A stretch of 64,000 nt of DNA, taken from Nostoc favosum CHAB5714. GTDB lineage: Bacteria > Cyanobacteriota > Cyanobacteriia > Cyanobacteriales > Nostocaceae. Below, in pieces: positions 45,986-56,143 of the stretch. A model generated the notes under the pieces. It did not search any database and was not told the DNA's origin. It saw only the letters and a list, made by a program, of their open reading frames with translations. Numbering within the stretch: the first letter of the stretch is position 1; each line of letters opens with the position of its first letter. Both the position numbers and the translations under genes were made by a program. The DNA lies in the NCBI RefSeq assembly GCF_020829495.1, contig NZ_JAIVFQ010000028.1, positions 17,440-81,439 on the forward strand, given 5' to 3'.

Positions 45986-46056
45986 TTATTGCGAATCAAC
46001 CGGAAGATCAAAATCCGATGTCTTAAGGGAACTCATTAGAAGTCTTAAGACAAAGA

Positions 46057-46083
46057 AAAAGCCGTCCTTTATGACGGGGCTTT
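46057..46083. terminator. Possible hairpin terminator
   Basis: AAAAGCCGTC, a loop CTTTAT, then GACGGGGCTTT. The stem carries two extra G. A-tract on one side and T-run on the other are weak, and which gene it serves is unclear. Confidence 0.3.
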
Positions 46084-46193
46084 AGACCCATTTCTCTGGT
46101 AAAGACTTCATGGGGATAGCCGCGAGTTTGAGTTACACCTTTAATTTACAGCGATCGCCCCTTTAAAAAAAAAGCGATCGCTTGCTTCTTGTT

Positions 46194-46583
46194 TCAATTA
46201 GCTTTACGCTCTTTAAGGACTTGATCTAGCAAATTTCTAGCAGTTTGTGCTTTAGCCAACGCTATTTGATGGTCATTATAAGCCCGAACAAGGCGAGAAA
46301 GACTGCTCACACCAGCCTTAAGTTGCTCAAGTTCTTCACCAGCAACCAGTTCTCCATCAAGCATCCGCCCGATTAACGGTTTGATGTCGCCCACTTCCTG
46401 CCGGACTTTTTGGAGTTTTTCTAGGCTACTCAGTAAGGTTTTGAGTGAGTTCAAGATGTCGTCAATATCCTGGACATCCTCCACTGCTTCCGGTAAATCT
46501 TCAATTGTCACTGTATCTTCATCTGATATTGTAGGCAATTCCTGTGCAGACATTTCAGTTTTAACCCCGTTTGACCGTGCCAT
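46194..46583 (-). CDS. Coiled-coil protein of unknown function
   Basis: 129 residues from the ATG at 46583, which has GAGGAAG just before it. An acidic, disordered N-terminus is followed by two helical stretches (about 40-68 and 80-127), with DIDDILNSLKTLLSSLEKLQKVRQEV and LARLVRAYNDHQIALAKAQTARNLLD-type heptads. I recognise no family. Confidence 0.65.
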   Translation of the reverse strand: MARSNGVKTEMSAQELPTISDEDTVTIEDLPEAVEDVQDIDDILNSLKTLLSSLEKLQKVRQEVGDIKPLIGRMLDGELVAGEELEQLKAGVSSLSRLVRAYNDHQIALAKAQTARNLLDQVLKERKAN

Positions 46584-46623
46584 CAAAGCTTCCTCAAGGA
46601 ATTTTCCTTAGTGTATCGCTGAT

Positions 46624-48123
46624 TCAGCCTATGTTAAGCAATTTCGCCATAGCCAACCGTTGCAGTTTCCCGGTAGCACCACGAGGTAGTTGATCTAAAA
46701 TGTGAATTTGCTTGGGAACTTTGAAGTCTGCCAGCATGGTTGAACAGTAAGCTAAAAGTTCTTTTTCGCTGACTTCTGCTTTGAGGACAACAGCAGCATG
46801 GATATCTTCTCCTAAAGATTTGTGGGGGACGGCAAAGGCTAAAGCTTCGGCGACGGCGGGATGGCGCAGCAAAACATCATCCACTTCTAAAGGAGAAATT
46901 TTTTCCCCACCCCGGTTAATCAATTCTTTAATGCGTCCAGTCAAGCGGAGGTAGCCGTCTGCATCCAGTGTACCCTGATCCCCTGTGCGGAACCAACCGT
47001 TTACAAAAGCTGTGGCGTTAGCTTCCGGGTTGTTTTCGTAGCCATCTATGACATTGGGTGCTTTTACCACCACCTCGCCCAGGCTTCCCTGAGATAATAA
47101 GTTGCCTTCGGAGTCCATAATGCCGACTTCCACACCGAAGCCATAACCGACAGTACCCAGTTTCCGCACTTTTGGCGGTAGGGGGTTGGTGGTCATTAAG
47201 TGAGATGCTTCAGTCATGCTGTAAGATTCCACGACGGGAGCATTAAGAGTTGCTTCTAGCTGTTCAATAATAATCGGGGGCAAGGGAGCGCTACTAGAGC
47301 GAATGAAACGAAAGCGGTTAGCTTTGACAATTTCTGTGTTGCGGCTAGCGCGTGCCAAAATTGTCTGATGCATGGTTGGTGCTGCGGAGTACCAGGTAGG
47401 TTTGTAGGTATCTACCAGTTTCCAAAACTCCAAGGCATTAAAACCATTGGGACAAATTAATGTGCCGCCCGATGCCAGAGTTGCCAGCAAACAGCCTACC
47501 AATCCGTGAATATGGAACAGGGGCATTAGGCAAAGTGTAGTGTCAGCTGCTGTGAGTGAGTAAGCACCAATGATGTTGCCAGCTGAGGCGATTAAGTTGC
47601 GATGACGAATCGGCACACGTTTGGGACGGCTGGTGGTGCCGCTAGTGTGGAGAATCATCGCCAGATCATCAGCATTGGGGGCTGCGGGATTCGAGGATTC
47701 TGCTGGTTCTGAGCCTGTTTTGACTAATTCAAAGCTCAATGTGCCGTCAGTGTTTACCTTGGCATTAATCAGCATCATATCGGGTGTGACGGCGGCAATG
47801 GCTGCTTTTGGCGACTCAGACAACGTAATCAGTGCTTTTGCTTGGATATCTTCGTAATAGAAGGCAAATTCTTCTTGTTTGTATTTAGGATTTAAGGGTG
47901 CAGCAGTGCCACACAGGGCGACAGCTAAAAAGGTAATAGCCATTGGTGAACCGTTAGTCATGGCAATGGCAATACGTTCTCCCCGTTTCAATCCAAAGCT
48001 GTTGAGTTGCGATACCAGTCCAACAATATTCTCGCGCAATTGCTTATAGGTTAGCGATCGCTCAGACGGCGTAACTAGGGCTAGATGATTGTCTTCCCCC
48101 GCTAAAAGCTCAAATAAGTTCAT
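46624..48123 (-). CDS. AMP-forming acyl-CoA synthetase, Pcs60/AAE3 (oxalate-CoA ligase) type
   Basis: 499 residues, cytoplasmic. The P-loop is ILHTSGTTSRPKRVP, then YSMTEASHLMTTNPLPP, the WFRTGDQGTLDADGYLRLTGR block, and the C-terminal catalytic lysine region LPRGATGKLQR. MTEASHxMTxNPLPP is distinctive for the yeast Pcs60 and plant AAE3 group, whose known substrate is oxalate. The gene stands alone: no formyl-CoA transferase or oxalyl-CoA decarboxylase is near. The family is sure, the substrate is inference. Confidence 0.87.
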   Translation of the reverse strand: MNLFELLAGEDNHLALVTPSERSLTYKQLRENIVGLVSQLNSFGLKRGERIAIAMTNGSPMAITFLAVALCGTAAPLNPKYKQEEFAFYYEDIQAKALITLSESPKAAIAAVTPDMMLINAKVNTDGTLSFELVKTGSEPAESSNPAAPNADDLAMILHTSGTTSRPKRVPIRHRNLIASAGNIIGAYSLTAADTTLCLMPLFHIHGLVGCLLATLASGGTLICPNGFNALEFWKLVDTYKPTWYSAAPTMHQTILARASRNTEIVKANRFRFIRSSSAPLPPIIIEQLEATLNAPVVESYSMTEASHLMTTNPLPPKVRKLGTVGYGFGVEVGIMDSEGNLLSQGSLGEVVVKAPNVIDGYENNPEANATAFVNGWFRTGDQGTLDADGYLRLTGRIKELINRGGEKISPLEVDDVLLRHPAVAEALAFAVPHKSLGEDIHAAVVLKAEVSEKELLAYCSTMLADFKVPKQIHILDQLPRGATGKLQRLAMAKLLNIG

Positions 48124-48346
48124 TAGTTTTCCGGTCTGTCAACGGATGATTCAATCAGTTTTAAGAATAAAGTACACGCCACGGGTAAACAACATTTAAC
48201 CCGCCCTTTGCGACATGGTAATATTTATTACATTAAAACTGTTAATAACTATCATTGACAAATACATAACTTAATTATAGTTTAAGTAGGGTGTGCGGCA
48301 CATAAATATTTGATAAATTTATCTACCCTAAATAAGCTCTTTTGTT

Positions 48347-49423
48347 ATGAGTCCTATAAAGATTACTATGCTAGGCGAAAGCTTGGAGCGTCAAGGTGGG
48401 ATAGTTTCCGTGCAAAAGCTCATCCTTGAAGAAGCGACTGAAGCTACTTCTGATATTAAATTTACACATATAACTACTTTACCCAATGGCTCTGCTCCCC
48501 AGAAAGTATTAGTGTTTGTGCAGGCAATAGGACAGTTATTTTGGAACTTATTAAATAAAAAAGCCGACCTAATTCACGTTCATGTTTCAGAGAGAGGTAG
48601 CGCTTTTCGTCACTCAATCACTAGTCTTATTTGTTGGTTATTTCAAATACCGCTAATTATTCATGCTCATAGTGCTGACTTTCATTTGTTTTACTCTGAG
48701 CTTCCTCAATTGCTGAAGCAATGGCTCAGTTGGTCTTTTAGTAAATGTACCCGTTTTATTGTTTTATCAGATAGCTGGAAAAAATTCTATATCGAAAATC
48801 TTGGTTTGAAGCCAGAGCAAGTTATTGTTCTTCCTAACGCAGTAAGGATTCCCGCCCAAATCCCACAGCATGTAGATTCCAACCAGGTATTTTTCTTATT
48901 TCTAGGGCGCATTGGTCAGCGCAAAGGTGCATTTGATTTAATTAACGCATTCGCTTCTATACCTGCCCAAGAGAGAAGTAAAGCAAAGTTGACTATGGCA
49001 GGGGATGGGGATGTAGAAAAAGCTCGTAGCTTGATTCAAACTCTAAATCTTGTTGACTACATTACTATTCTTGACTGGGTAGACAAAGAAAAACGCGACG
49101 ATCTTTTAGCTAAAGCTGATGTATTTGTTTTACCTTCTTACAACGAAGGTTTGCCAATGGCACTACTAGAAGCAATGAGTTGGGGTTTAGCTGTCATAAC
49201 TACTAAAGTAGGAGGAATACCCGAAGTAGTTACTCAAAACCAAAATGGTTTATTACTTAATCCGGGTGACATTCAACAGTTGTCAGAGGCAATGCAATCT
49301 TTAATTGCAAATAAAAATTTGAGAATATCTCTAGGAAATAATGCACGGATAAGTGTTAAACACTTGGATATCAACATTTATCTTGCATCCTTAAAATACA
49401 TTTATGCATCAGTCGTAGGTTGA
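48347..49423 (+). CDS. Family 4 glycosyltransferase
   Basis: 358 residues, GT-B fold. The C-terminal nucleotide-sugar domain shows FLFLGRIGQRKGAFDLINAF, LTMAGDGDVEKA, VFVLPSYNEGLPMALLEAMSWGLAVITTKVGGIPEVV with the E-x7-E motif, and NGLLLNPGD. The N-terminal domain has ITMLGESLERQGGIVSV and HAHSADFHLF. It starts a two-gene set with the WecG/TagA enzyme 66 bp downstream, so it probably works on exopolysaccharide or a lipid-linked glycan. Confidence 0.9.
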   Translation: MSPIKITMLGESLERQGGIVSVQKLILEEATEATSDIKFTHITTLPNGSAPQKVLVFVQAIGQLFWNLLNKKADLIHVHVSERGSAFRHSITSLICWLFQIPLIIHAHSADFHLFYSELPQLLKQWLSWSFSKCTRFIVLSDSWKKFYIENLGLKPEQVIVLPNAVRIPAQIPQHVDSNQVFFLFLGRIGQRKGAFDLINAFASIPAQERSKAKLTMAGDGDVEKARSLIQTLNLVDYITILDWVDKEKRDDLLAKADVFVLPSYNEGLPMALLEAMSWGLAVITTKVGGIPEVVTQNQNGLLLNPGDIQQLSEAMQSLIANKNLRISLGNNARISVKHLDINIYLASLKYIYASVVG

Positions 49424-49489
49424 GAGCCATCTTCTGAAAGTAATTGATTGCCCATAAGCTTGTCTAAAGTAAACAAAAAGGAAATAATA

Positions 49490-50266
49490 ATGGATACTAA
49501 AACTTTCCCCGAAATAAAGTTGTTTGATACAAGATTCCATAAAGTTAAAGTACAAGAATTAATCGATTATTTAGTAGAATCAGTAAAAAGTCCCAAAAAG
49601 ACAATTGTAGAAAATGTGAATATTAGAGCTATGAATTTTGCTTATGAAAAGTCTTGGTATCGAGATTTTTTAAATAATGCAGATTTAGTATTTTGTGACG
49701 GATTTGGTGTATTGTTAGCAGCTAACTTAAGCGGCTATTCGCTGGAATCTGCACATCGCATGACAGCACCAGATTACATAGAAGATTTAGCATTGAAATG
49801 TGAACAAGAAAATATTTCTTTATTTTTATTAGCTGGAAAACCCGGCGTAGTGGATGAAGCAATTACAAAGTTAGTATCAATTGCACCTAACCTCCGGATA
49901 GACGGACATCATGGTTACTTTAATAAATCAGGAAAAGAGAATGATTTAATAATAGAAAAAATTAATAATTTTCGACCAGATATTTTATATGTTGGTTTTG
50001 GTATGCCATTACAGGAACGGTGGATTTTAGATAACTTCAATAAAATTGAAACTCGGGTATTTTTACCTTTAGGCGCTTGTCTAGATTTTTATACTAACAC
50101 TACAGCCCGTGGTCCCGGTTGGCTGACGGATAATGGCTTCGAGTGGTTAACACGCTTAATTATTGAACCAACTCGTCTATGGGATCGTTATATTATAGGT
50201 AATCCATTGTTTTTTTATCGTCTATTTAAGCAAAAAATCGCTCAAAAATTGGTAGCAAATCGCTAA
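49490..50266 (+). CDS. WecG/TagA/CpsF family glycosyltransferase
   Basis: 258 residues. Family motifs are VENVNIRAMNFAYE, LVFCDGFGVLLAA, HRMTAPDYIEDLA, LFLLAGKPGVVDEA, IDGHHGYF, DILYVGFGMPLQERW and a C-terminal GPGWLTDNGFEWLTRLIIEPTRLWDRY. These enzymes add N-acetyl-mannosamine or similar sugars to lipid-linked intermediates. The ATG at 49490 has AAAAAGGAA before it and is preferred over TTG 49448. Confidence 0.93.
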   Translation: MDTKTFPEIKLFDTRFHKVKVQELIDYLVESVKSPKKTIVENVNIRAMNFAYEKSWYRDFLNNADLVFCDGFGVLLAANLSGYSLESAHRMTAPDYIEDLALKCEQENISLFLLAGKPGVVDEAITKLVSIAPNLRIDGHHGYFNKSGKENDLIIEKINNFRPDILYVGFGMPLQERWILDNFNKIETRVFLPLGACLDFYTNTTARGPGWLTDNGFEWLTRLIIEPTRLWDRYIIGNPLFFYRLFKQKIAQKLVANR

Positions 50267-50270
50267 GAAA

Positions 50271-50465
50271 TTGTTTGAAAAGTCGTGTTGTCGGTATAAG
50301 AAGTTTTAGATACCTCTAAATTCACGCCACTTGCTCATGGGGGAAACCCCCAAGACCGCAGTGGCTCCCCGATATGGGGGACTTTGACTCCGGTTGCCCC
50401 TAAAAAAGTTGGGTTAGAGGGGATCTAAAAGTGCCTAAAATCACAGCGAAACACTTTTCAAACAA
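50271..50465. mobile_element. 195-bp element with TTGTTTGAAAAGT ends
   Basis: Left end TTGTTTGAAAAGT (50271), right end ACTTTTCAAACAA (50453-50465), perfect over 13 bp. The core has GTGGCTCCCCGATATGGGGG and AAACCCCC hairpins. It begins 4 bp after the stop of the WecG-family gene. Confidence 0.7.
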
Positions 50466-50473
50466 CCTCTAAG

Positions 50474-50577
50474 GGTATCCGCTCAATAAATCGGGGCGAA
50501 CCACCAGTTCAGGAACGAGTTTACGCCATTTGAGCCTTGTCACTGAGCGATTTACCCCGGATTATTGAGGGGTTACC
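50474..50577. mobile_element. About 104-bp element, left of the RTX gene
   Basis: Ends GGTATCCGCTCAATAA and TTATTGAGGGGTTACC are imperfect inverted repeats. The same element, in the same orientation, is found at 53447-53548 after the RTX gene. Confidence 0.7.
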
Positions 50578-50715
50578 TGGTGAAACCAGTTTAAGTAGAT
50601 GCTGCATTTATTTAAACTACCTATCTAGGGTTTCTCCCCGCTGGCAGGGCTACTCATAGATGACACCTCTGCCAGCGAATATCTCTGAATCAAACTTATA
50701 ACCGAGGGGATTGAT

Positions 50716-53253
50716 ATGGCAGACATTATTGGAGACAACAGGAATAACACTCTAATTGGCACGTTTGAGAATGACGCTATCCTTGGTCAGGGCGGTGATG
50801 ATAACCTCTTTGGTCGGGGCGGCAATGATGACCTCTTGGGTGGGACTGGCAATGACTCGCTTAATGGCGAGGACGGCAATGACCTTCTCAATGGTGAGGA
50901 GGGCGAGAACACCCTGCTTGGTGGGTTCGGCGATGATGTCCTCCTTGGTGGATCTGGCAATGACCTGCTTGATGGCGAGGAGGATGACGATCAACTCCTT
51001 GGCAGAGGCGGTGACGACACCCTGCTTGGTGGGTTCGGTAATGATGCTTTCCTTGCTGGATCTGGCAATGACCTTCTCGAAGGCGGGGACGGAAATGACC
51101 GACTCGCTGGAGAAGACGATGAAGACCAACTCTTTGGCGGGGAAGGGGTTGACACGCTCAATGGCGGGGCTGGCGATGACCAGATTGATGGCGAGGATGG
51201 CAATGACAGCTTGATTGGTCAGGCTGGCGATGACACCCTCCTTGGCGGGGCTGGCAATGACCGACTCGAAGCAGGGGACGGGGATGACCAAATCTTTGGT
51301 GGGACTGGCAATGATACTGCTGACTATTCAAATACCACTGCTAGTGTCACCGTTAACCTAGCGACTGGAACTGCCAGTGGAGGGGCTGGGAATGATGTCC
51401 TATTTAATATGGAACAAGTCTTTGGTTCTGGTTTCAACGATTCCCTAACTGGCGGGCGCGGTAATGACACCCTCTTTGGTAGAGGTGGCAATGACCTGCT
51501 TGATGCTGGAGTTGGCAATGACGTGCTTGATGGCGAGGAAGGCAACGATATTGTCCGTGGTGGGGCTGGCGATGACACCTTGCGTGGTGGGACTGGCAAT
51601 AACCAACTCTTGGGTGGAGCTGATGTTGATACTGCTGATTATTTCAGTGCCACTGCCGGAGTCACGATTAACCTTGCCACTGGAACCGCTACAGGGCAGG
51701 GCAGGAATGATGTCCTGTTGGAGATTGAAAGAATCGTTGGTTCTAGGTTCAATGACACCATCTTTGGCGGAGCTGGCAATGACTTCTTCCTCAGTGGTGG
51801 GGGCGGGAATGACTCTGTCAATGGTGGGGCTGGTAATGACCGCCTCTTTGGCGATAACGGCAATGACACCCTCCTTGGCGGGACTAACGACGACTTTATC
51901 AATGGCGGGAACGGCAATGACTCCCTGCTTGGCGGTAGCGGCATTGACATCCTGCTTGGTGGGGCTGGCAATGACCAACTCTTTGGTGAGGACGGGAGTG
52001 ACACTCTCATTAGTAGAGAAGGCAATGATACCCTGCTAGGCGGCAGCGGCAATGACATTCTGCTTGGTGGAGACGGGGATGACCAACTCCAAGGTGGAGG
52101 CGGGGATGACCAACTCTTTGGTGGGACTGGCATTGATACTGCTGATTATTTAAATGCCACTGCCGGAGTCACCGTTGACCTTGGCACTGGAACTGCCAGT
52201 GGGGGAGATGGGAATGATGTCCTGTTCAATATCGAGCAAGTCTTTGGTTCTAGTTTTAACGACTCCCTGATTGGAGGAGGCAGCAGTGATACCCTCTTTG
52301 GCAGAGGCGGCAATGACACCTTGCTTGGTGGGGATGGCGATGACTTTCTTGATGGTCAGGAAGGTAATGACCTCGTCTTGGGCGAGGATGGGAATGACAG
52401 CCTGTTTGGCGGGGCTGGCAATGACCAAGTAGAAGGAGGAGAAGGCGATGACACCCTCCGTGGCGGGGTCGGCAATGACACTCTCCTTGGAGGACCTGGA
52501 AATGATGTCCTCATAGGCGTTGATACTAACGGTTCTGATTCTCCTGGATTAGGGGAGGTTGATATCCTAACTGGAGGGCCTGGGGAAGATCAGTTCTTAC
52601 TTGGAGATGCTACTAATGTCTTTTATGACGATAACAGTGGAAGTAGTGGTTTTGCAGACTACGCTACCATCAGTGGCTTCAACTCCAACGAAGATACAAT
52701 CCAGCTCAAAGGAACACTGGCAGACTATCGCTTGGAGACTGTGGGAGCCAATACAAGGGTATTTCTAGACAAATCAGGGGGAGAGCTAGATGAACTCGTT
52801 GGTGTTGTGCAAGCGTCGTCTCTGAGGCTTGATAGTGACGACTTCCTGTTCTACGAGAAAGAAGATGCAGGGCAAGGGACAAACAACACACTAGCTACTG
52901 CTGAGAAGCTAGGTACTTTAACATCAGGTTCAGAAGTTAATACCTCTGCTCAACTGGCAAGACTTGCAGGGAACAATCCTGATTTCGACTTTTTCACATT
53001 TTCTTTAGCTAACCCAGGAACTGTGACTATTAGCACGCCGAATAACAGTGGTACCTTTCCAGTTCTCGGCCTATTTAATAGTGCTGGGAACTTACAGAGT
53101 TCCAGTACTTCTCAATCAATCACCGCTTCACTAGGGGCAGGTACTTACTCCATTTCAGTAAGTGATTTTGATTACTTCCCTCAAAATGGCGGAACTTTCA
53201 GTTCTGGCTTTTTTGACCCTGGTTCTTATACGCTAGGAGTCACTGTAGCCTAA
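50716..53253 (+). CDS. RTX (hemolysin-type) calcium-binding protein
   Basis: 845 residues. More than thirty GGxGxDxLx nonapeptides fill residues 1-640 and would form calcium-binding beta rolls. Three related spacer modules interrupt them, at about residues 195-240, 305-350 and 470-515 ([21 protein letters not shown] ... [15 protein letters not shown] type). The C-terminal part has [10 protein letters not shown], a [16 protein letters not shown] module that often closes such proteins, and a PPC-like beta domain from about 720 ([27 protein letters not shown]). There is no N-terminal signal peptide; export would be by a type I system using the C-terminus, and none is encoded nearby. GAGGGG lies 8 bp before the ATG. 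Confidence 0.93.
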   Translation: MADIIGDNRNNTLIGTFENDAILGQGGDDNLFGRGGNDDLLGGTGNDSLNGEDGNDLLNGEEGENTLLGGFGDDVLLGGSGNDLLDGEEDDDQLLGRGGDDTLLGGFGNDAFLAGSGNDLLEGGDGNDRLAGEDDEDQLFGGEGVDTLNGGAGDDQIDGEDGNDSLIGQAGDDTLLGGAGNDRLEAGDGDDQIFGGTGNDTADYSNTTASVTVNLATGTASGGAGNDVLFNMEQVFGSGFNDSLTGGRGNDTLFGRGGNDLLDAGVGNDVLDGEEGNDIVRGGAGDDTLRGGTGNNQLLGGADVDTADYFSATAGVTINLATGTATGQGRNDVLLEIERIVGSRFNDTIFGGAGNDFFLSGGGGNDSVNGGAGNDRLFGDNGNDTLLGGTNDDFINGGNGNDSLLGGSGIDILLGGAGNDQLFGEDGSDTLISREGNDTLLGGSGNDILLGGDGDDQLQGGGGDDQLFGGTGIDTADYLNATAGVTVDLGTGTASGGDGNDVLFNIEQVFGSSFNDSLIGGGSSDTLFGRGGNDTLLGGDGDDFLDGQEGNDLVLGEDGNDSLFGGAGNDQVEGGEGDDTLRGGVGNDTLLGGPGNDVLIGVDTNGSDSPGLGEVDILTGGPGEDQFLLGDATNVFYDDNSGSSGFADYATISGFNSNEDTIQLKGTLADYRLETVGANTRVFLDKSGGELDELVGVVQASSLRLDSDDFLFYEKEDAGQGTNNTLATAEKLGTLTSGSEVNTSAQLARLAGNNPDFDFFTFSLANPGTVTISTPNNSGTFPVLGLFNSAGNLQSSSTSQSITASLGAGTYSISVSDFDYFPQNGGTFSSGFFDPGSYTLGVTVA

Positions 53254-53291
53254 AGACAAATGGTACTAAGAAAAGCGGAAACAGTTGCCAA

Positions 53292-53390
53292 TTAAGAAGT
53301 TTGCAGTTGTTTTCGTAATTCTTGTCGAGGTTTTGTCATGAAGGGGTAAGCTTTGGGGCGGCGTTTTTGAACTTGTGGTTCCCTGCGGGA
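53292..53390 (-). pseudogene. Possible transposase C-terminal remnant (IS4-like)
   Basis: The complement encodes PQVQKRRPKAYPFMTKPRQEL, then RKQLQTS and a TAA. IS4-family transposases often end in a basic (K/R)RRPKxYxxMTxPR motif. Only about 30 residues remain, so this is tentative. It lies between the RTX gene and the second flanking element. Confidence 0.45.
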
Positions 53391-53446
53391 CGGTCAGTAA
53401 CGACTTTGTGAACGATAATTTTGATTGTTCTGCTCATCCATCATTA

Positions 53447-53548
53447 CTATCCGCTCAATAAATCGGGGCGAACTACCAGTTCAAGAACGAGTTTACGCCA
53501 TTTGAGCCTTGTCACTGAGCGATTTACCCCGGATTATTGAGCAGTTAC
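53447..53548. mobile_element. About 102-bp element, right of the RTX gene
   Basis: Same sequence and orientation as 50474-50577, with a few differences (ACTACCAG, TTGAGCAGTTACC). Confidence 0.7.
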
Positions 53549-53751
53549 CTCTAAGGAAACTTTCTCCAAATAGTTTTTAAGACTTGTAACCAGACCAACC
53601 ACCAAGCCCTTGCATAATCCAAGTAGCCTAAGCTTCGGTTTGAAAAGGATAAGGATTTTGTTGAAATGAGCGTCTAACGCATCACTAGATAGCACGATGC
53701 ATTAGGTTAAAGCCGTAATGCACTCTATTTATCTGTAAAAATTTAAACGTT

Positions 53752-53972
53752 TGCAACAAATACTCTGACATGTATAAGAAAGGCTTAAGTATTTCTTACA
53801 AATGTATAATCAGTTGCAGCAAACGCTTAATACTTTGCAACAAATACTCTGACATGTATAAGAAAGGCTTAAGTATTTCTTGCAAATGTATAATCAGTTG
53901 CAGCAATTGCTCAATACTTTGCAACAAATACTCTGACATATATAAGAAACGCTTAAATCATTGCAACAATTG
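53752..53972. repeat. 84-bp tandem array, 2.6 copies
   Basis: TGCAACAAATACTCTGACAT recurs at 53752, 53836 and 53920. The 84-bp unit splits into four similar 21-bp blocks that each contain a (T)GCAACAAA- or TATAAGAAA-like core. The short frame at 53770-53994 is a product of the repeat. Confidence 0.85.
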
Positions 53973-54543
53973 TTGTAATGAACTTATGAATTGATCAAAA
54001 AAGTAAAGGTTCAAAACCGGACTTCGTCCCGCTACGCTAACGCCCGCAAGTGGCGCGTTCGCGTTAGCGTCTCGTAGAGAAAAAATCCTTGTATCTCAAG
54101 GTAGGTAAAAACCCCACCCCTAGTGTCGGGCTGAGTTTAATTGCGAATTGCGAATTGGATTTATATTGGTATGGCTGTGACTCCTGAAAAGTCATGGGAT
54201 AAGCAAGATACCAAAGCAGGTATAGTTATTTTTACACTCAGTTGGTAGGAACTTTGCCTCAACAGAGGAGCAGAAAATGATCCAGGTGAATATCGAAGAT
54301 TTTTTGCTTTTCGAGACGATAGATGCGAAGTTATTTTTTAGGCGAGAGTCTTTGAGTCAGTTTCTTGCTGCTCCTACCTTTTTTTGTAATATTCACTTCT
54401 GCTTGCTAGCCAATCAAACTTTATCGGTCTGCGATCGCACTTTTATCAAAAAGTTGGCTTTAAACATCCGCTTTCTGAAAAAATGTTTTGATTGTCTATA
54501 ATATTACCATCATTTGACTTCTTTATTAAGTAAGTTAACTCAT
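53973..54543. other. Gap without a convincing gene
   Basis: It contains a GCTACGCTAACGCC...GGCGCGTTCGCGTTAGCG inverted repeat (54030-54072). An open frame of 74 codons at 54277-54501 has no homology that I can see and contains a HIP1-like GCGATCGC. I see no RNA gene. Confidence 0.35.
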
Positions 54544-54565
54544 CCCCCGGCTTCAAGCCGGGGGG
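54544..54565. other. Perfect GC-rich hairpin
   Basis: CCCCCGGCTT-C-AAGCCGGGGG(G), ten perfect pairs. It resembles IS200/IS605 end hairpins. GTCATTA heptamers follow at 54573-54634. Confidence 0.4.
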
Positions 54566-54634
54566 AAATCGAAGTCATTAGTCATTAGTCATTAGTCATT
54601 AGCACCAATGACTAATGACTAATAACTAATGACT

Positions 54635-54691
54635 AAATCGGCGGGCGGCTATCCCGGACACCCCTTGAAGGGATGGGATTCCCGCCGATTT
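54635..54691. other. 57-bp inverted repeat, structured
   Basis: AAATCGGCGGG (54635-54645) pairs perfectly with CCCGCCGATTT (54681-54691). Inside lie CTATCCC and GGGAT plus CCCCTTGAAGGG. It looks like a relic transposon end or a structured leader, 170 bp before the next gene. Confidence 0.4.
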
Positions 54692-54859
54692 TCGTTGAAA
54701 ACGATTTCGGTTTTTCCCGCCTTATATCCCGCCACTGATTCGGAGTACCGAATGAGCGTGGGGGACTTACGGCGAATCAGTTAAAATTAAGTAAATAGCT
54801 AATCTAAACTTACCAGCAATCATAAAAATCTTTTTAATGGGTAAACCTATTAATAAAAT

Positions 54860-55987
54860 ATGGATCGTCGGAATTTTCTAAAGTATGTCACTTTAGCAGG
54901 ATCTAGCTTTGCCTTAAATAGTTGCTCTCAAGGCAAAAATTCCAAATCGCAAGGAGAGGTATCTCCCTCAGCCTCGCCTGTGGCGGTAAACGAACCTCTG
55001 AAGGTGGGATTTGTTTATGCCGGTCATGTGGGTGATTTTGGCTGGACTTATGCCCATGATTTAGGTCGCAGAGACATGGAAGCCTATCTTCAAGATAAAG
55101 TAAAAACTACCTTTGTGGAAAATGTTAACGAAGGTGCTGACGCTCAAAGGGTGATTCGCCAACTCGCATTAGATGGTAACAAGTTGATTTTTACAACTTC
55201 CTTCGAGTACATGAATCCAACAATTAAAGTTGCCAAGGACTTTAGTGATGTTGTCTTTGAACACTGTAGAGGATACAAACGTACTGCCAATGTCGGCACT
55301 TATCTGGGACGCTTTGAAGAACCGCGTTACTTAACCGGCATGATTGCTGGCAAGATGACAAAATCAAATATAGTTGGTTTTATTGGCGCATACCCAATTC
55401 CAGAAGTAATTCGGGGAATCAGTGCATTCACTCAAGGAGTAAGGCTAACAAATCCCCAAGCAAAAGTTAAGGTACTTTGGGTACAAAGTTGGTACGATGC
55501 AGCTAAAGAAACAGAAGCGGCTCAAGCTTTGGTCAATTTAGGTGCGGATGTACTGACGCAGCATACCGACTCTGGTGCCGTTGTCCAATTAGCACAGGAG
55601 AAAGGCATTTATGCTTTTGGCTACAACACTGATATGAGTAAGTTTGGTCAAAAAGCCCACCTGACATCAGCTATTAACAAATGGGGCAAATTCTATACAG
55701 ATAAAGCCTTGGCTGTAATGAGTAATACTTGGAAGTCTCAAGAGGTTTGGGATGGCATTGCTCAAGGAATGGTGGATATTTCTCCGATGAATCAGGTAAT
55801 TCCGGCGGATGTGCAACAACTGGTGAATGCAAAGCGCGATGAGTTTATTCAGGGTACTGCACATCCTTTTGATGGCCCGGTGAAAGACCAAAAAGGGGTG
55901 GTACAAGTGCCAAAAGGTAAAGTTTTGGATGATCAGAGACAACTGGCGATGGATTGGTATGTTGAGGGAATTGAAGGATCAATGTAA
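54860..55987 (+). CDS. BMP-family (Med/TmpC-type) substrate-binding lipoprotein
   Basis: 375 residues. The signal RRNFLKYVTLAGSSFALNSC contains twin arginines and a lipobox-like LNSC (Cys22), so the protein is probably lipid-anchored outside the cytoplasm. The mature domain shows LKVGFVYAGHVGDFGWTYAHDLGR, VIRQLALDGNKLIFTTSFEYMNP, NVGTYLGRFEEPRYLTGMIAGKMTK, IGAYPIPEVIRGISAFTQGVRL and WYDAAKETEAAQALVNLGADVLTQHTDS. This is the BMP family, which binds purine nucleosides or related ligands for ABC transporters. No permease is in the window. Confidence 0.9.
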   Translation: MDRRNFLKYVTLAGSSFALNSCSQGKNSKSQGEVSPSASPVAVNEPLKVGFVYAGHVGDFGWTYAHDLGRRDMEAYLQDKVKTTFVENVNEGADAQRVIRQLALDGNKLIFTTSFEYMNPTIKVAKDFSDVVFEHCRGYKRTANVGTYLGRFEEPRYLTGMIAGKMTKSNIVGFIGAYPIPEVIRGISAFTQGVRLTNPQAKVKVLWVQSWYDAAKETEAAQALVNLGADVLTQHTDSGAVVQLAQEKGIYAFGYNTDMSKFGQKAHLTSAINKWGKFYTDKALAVMSNTWKSQEVWDGIAQGMVDISPMNQVIPADVQQLVNAKRDEFIQGTAHPFDGPVKDQKGVVQVPKGKVLDDQRQLAMDWYVEGIEGSM

Positions 55988-56103
55988 TTCATAATTGATA
56001 ATTAATAATTCATAATTTAAAGAGCGTGTGAGCTGCTGAACTTTCCACGCTCTTTAAGACCACGCTCATTAAAAATTCAGTGGGCGGCTCTGTACCCGTT
56101 TTA

Positions 56104-56143
56104 AAATTTATGAATTATGAATTATGAATTATGAATTATTTGG
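56104..56143. repeat. AATTATG heptamers overlapping the cobK 3' end
   Basis: TGAATTA units run into the cobK stop, and the last codons (IIHNS, stop) are made of the repeat. Confidence 0.7.

Noticed and set aside
50752..51291. Antisense frames across the RTX gene
   Set aside because: They mirror the GGxGxD repeat codons and have no own start signals.
54277..54501. 74-residue open frame
   Set aside because: No recognisable family or transmembrane pattern; sequence surroundings are repeat-rich. Kept only as a gap note.
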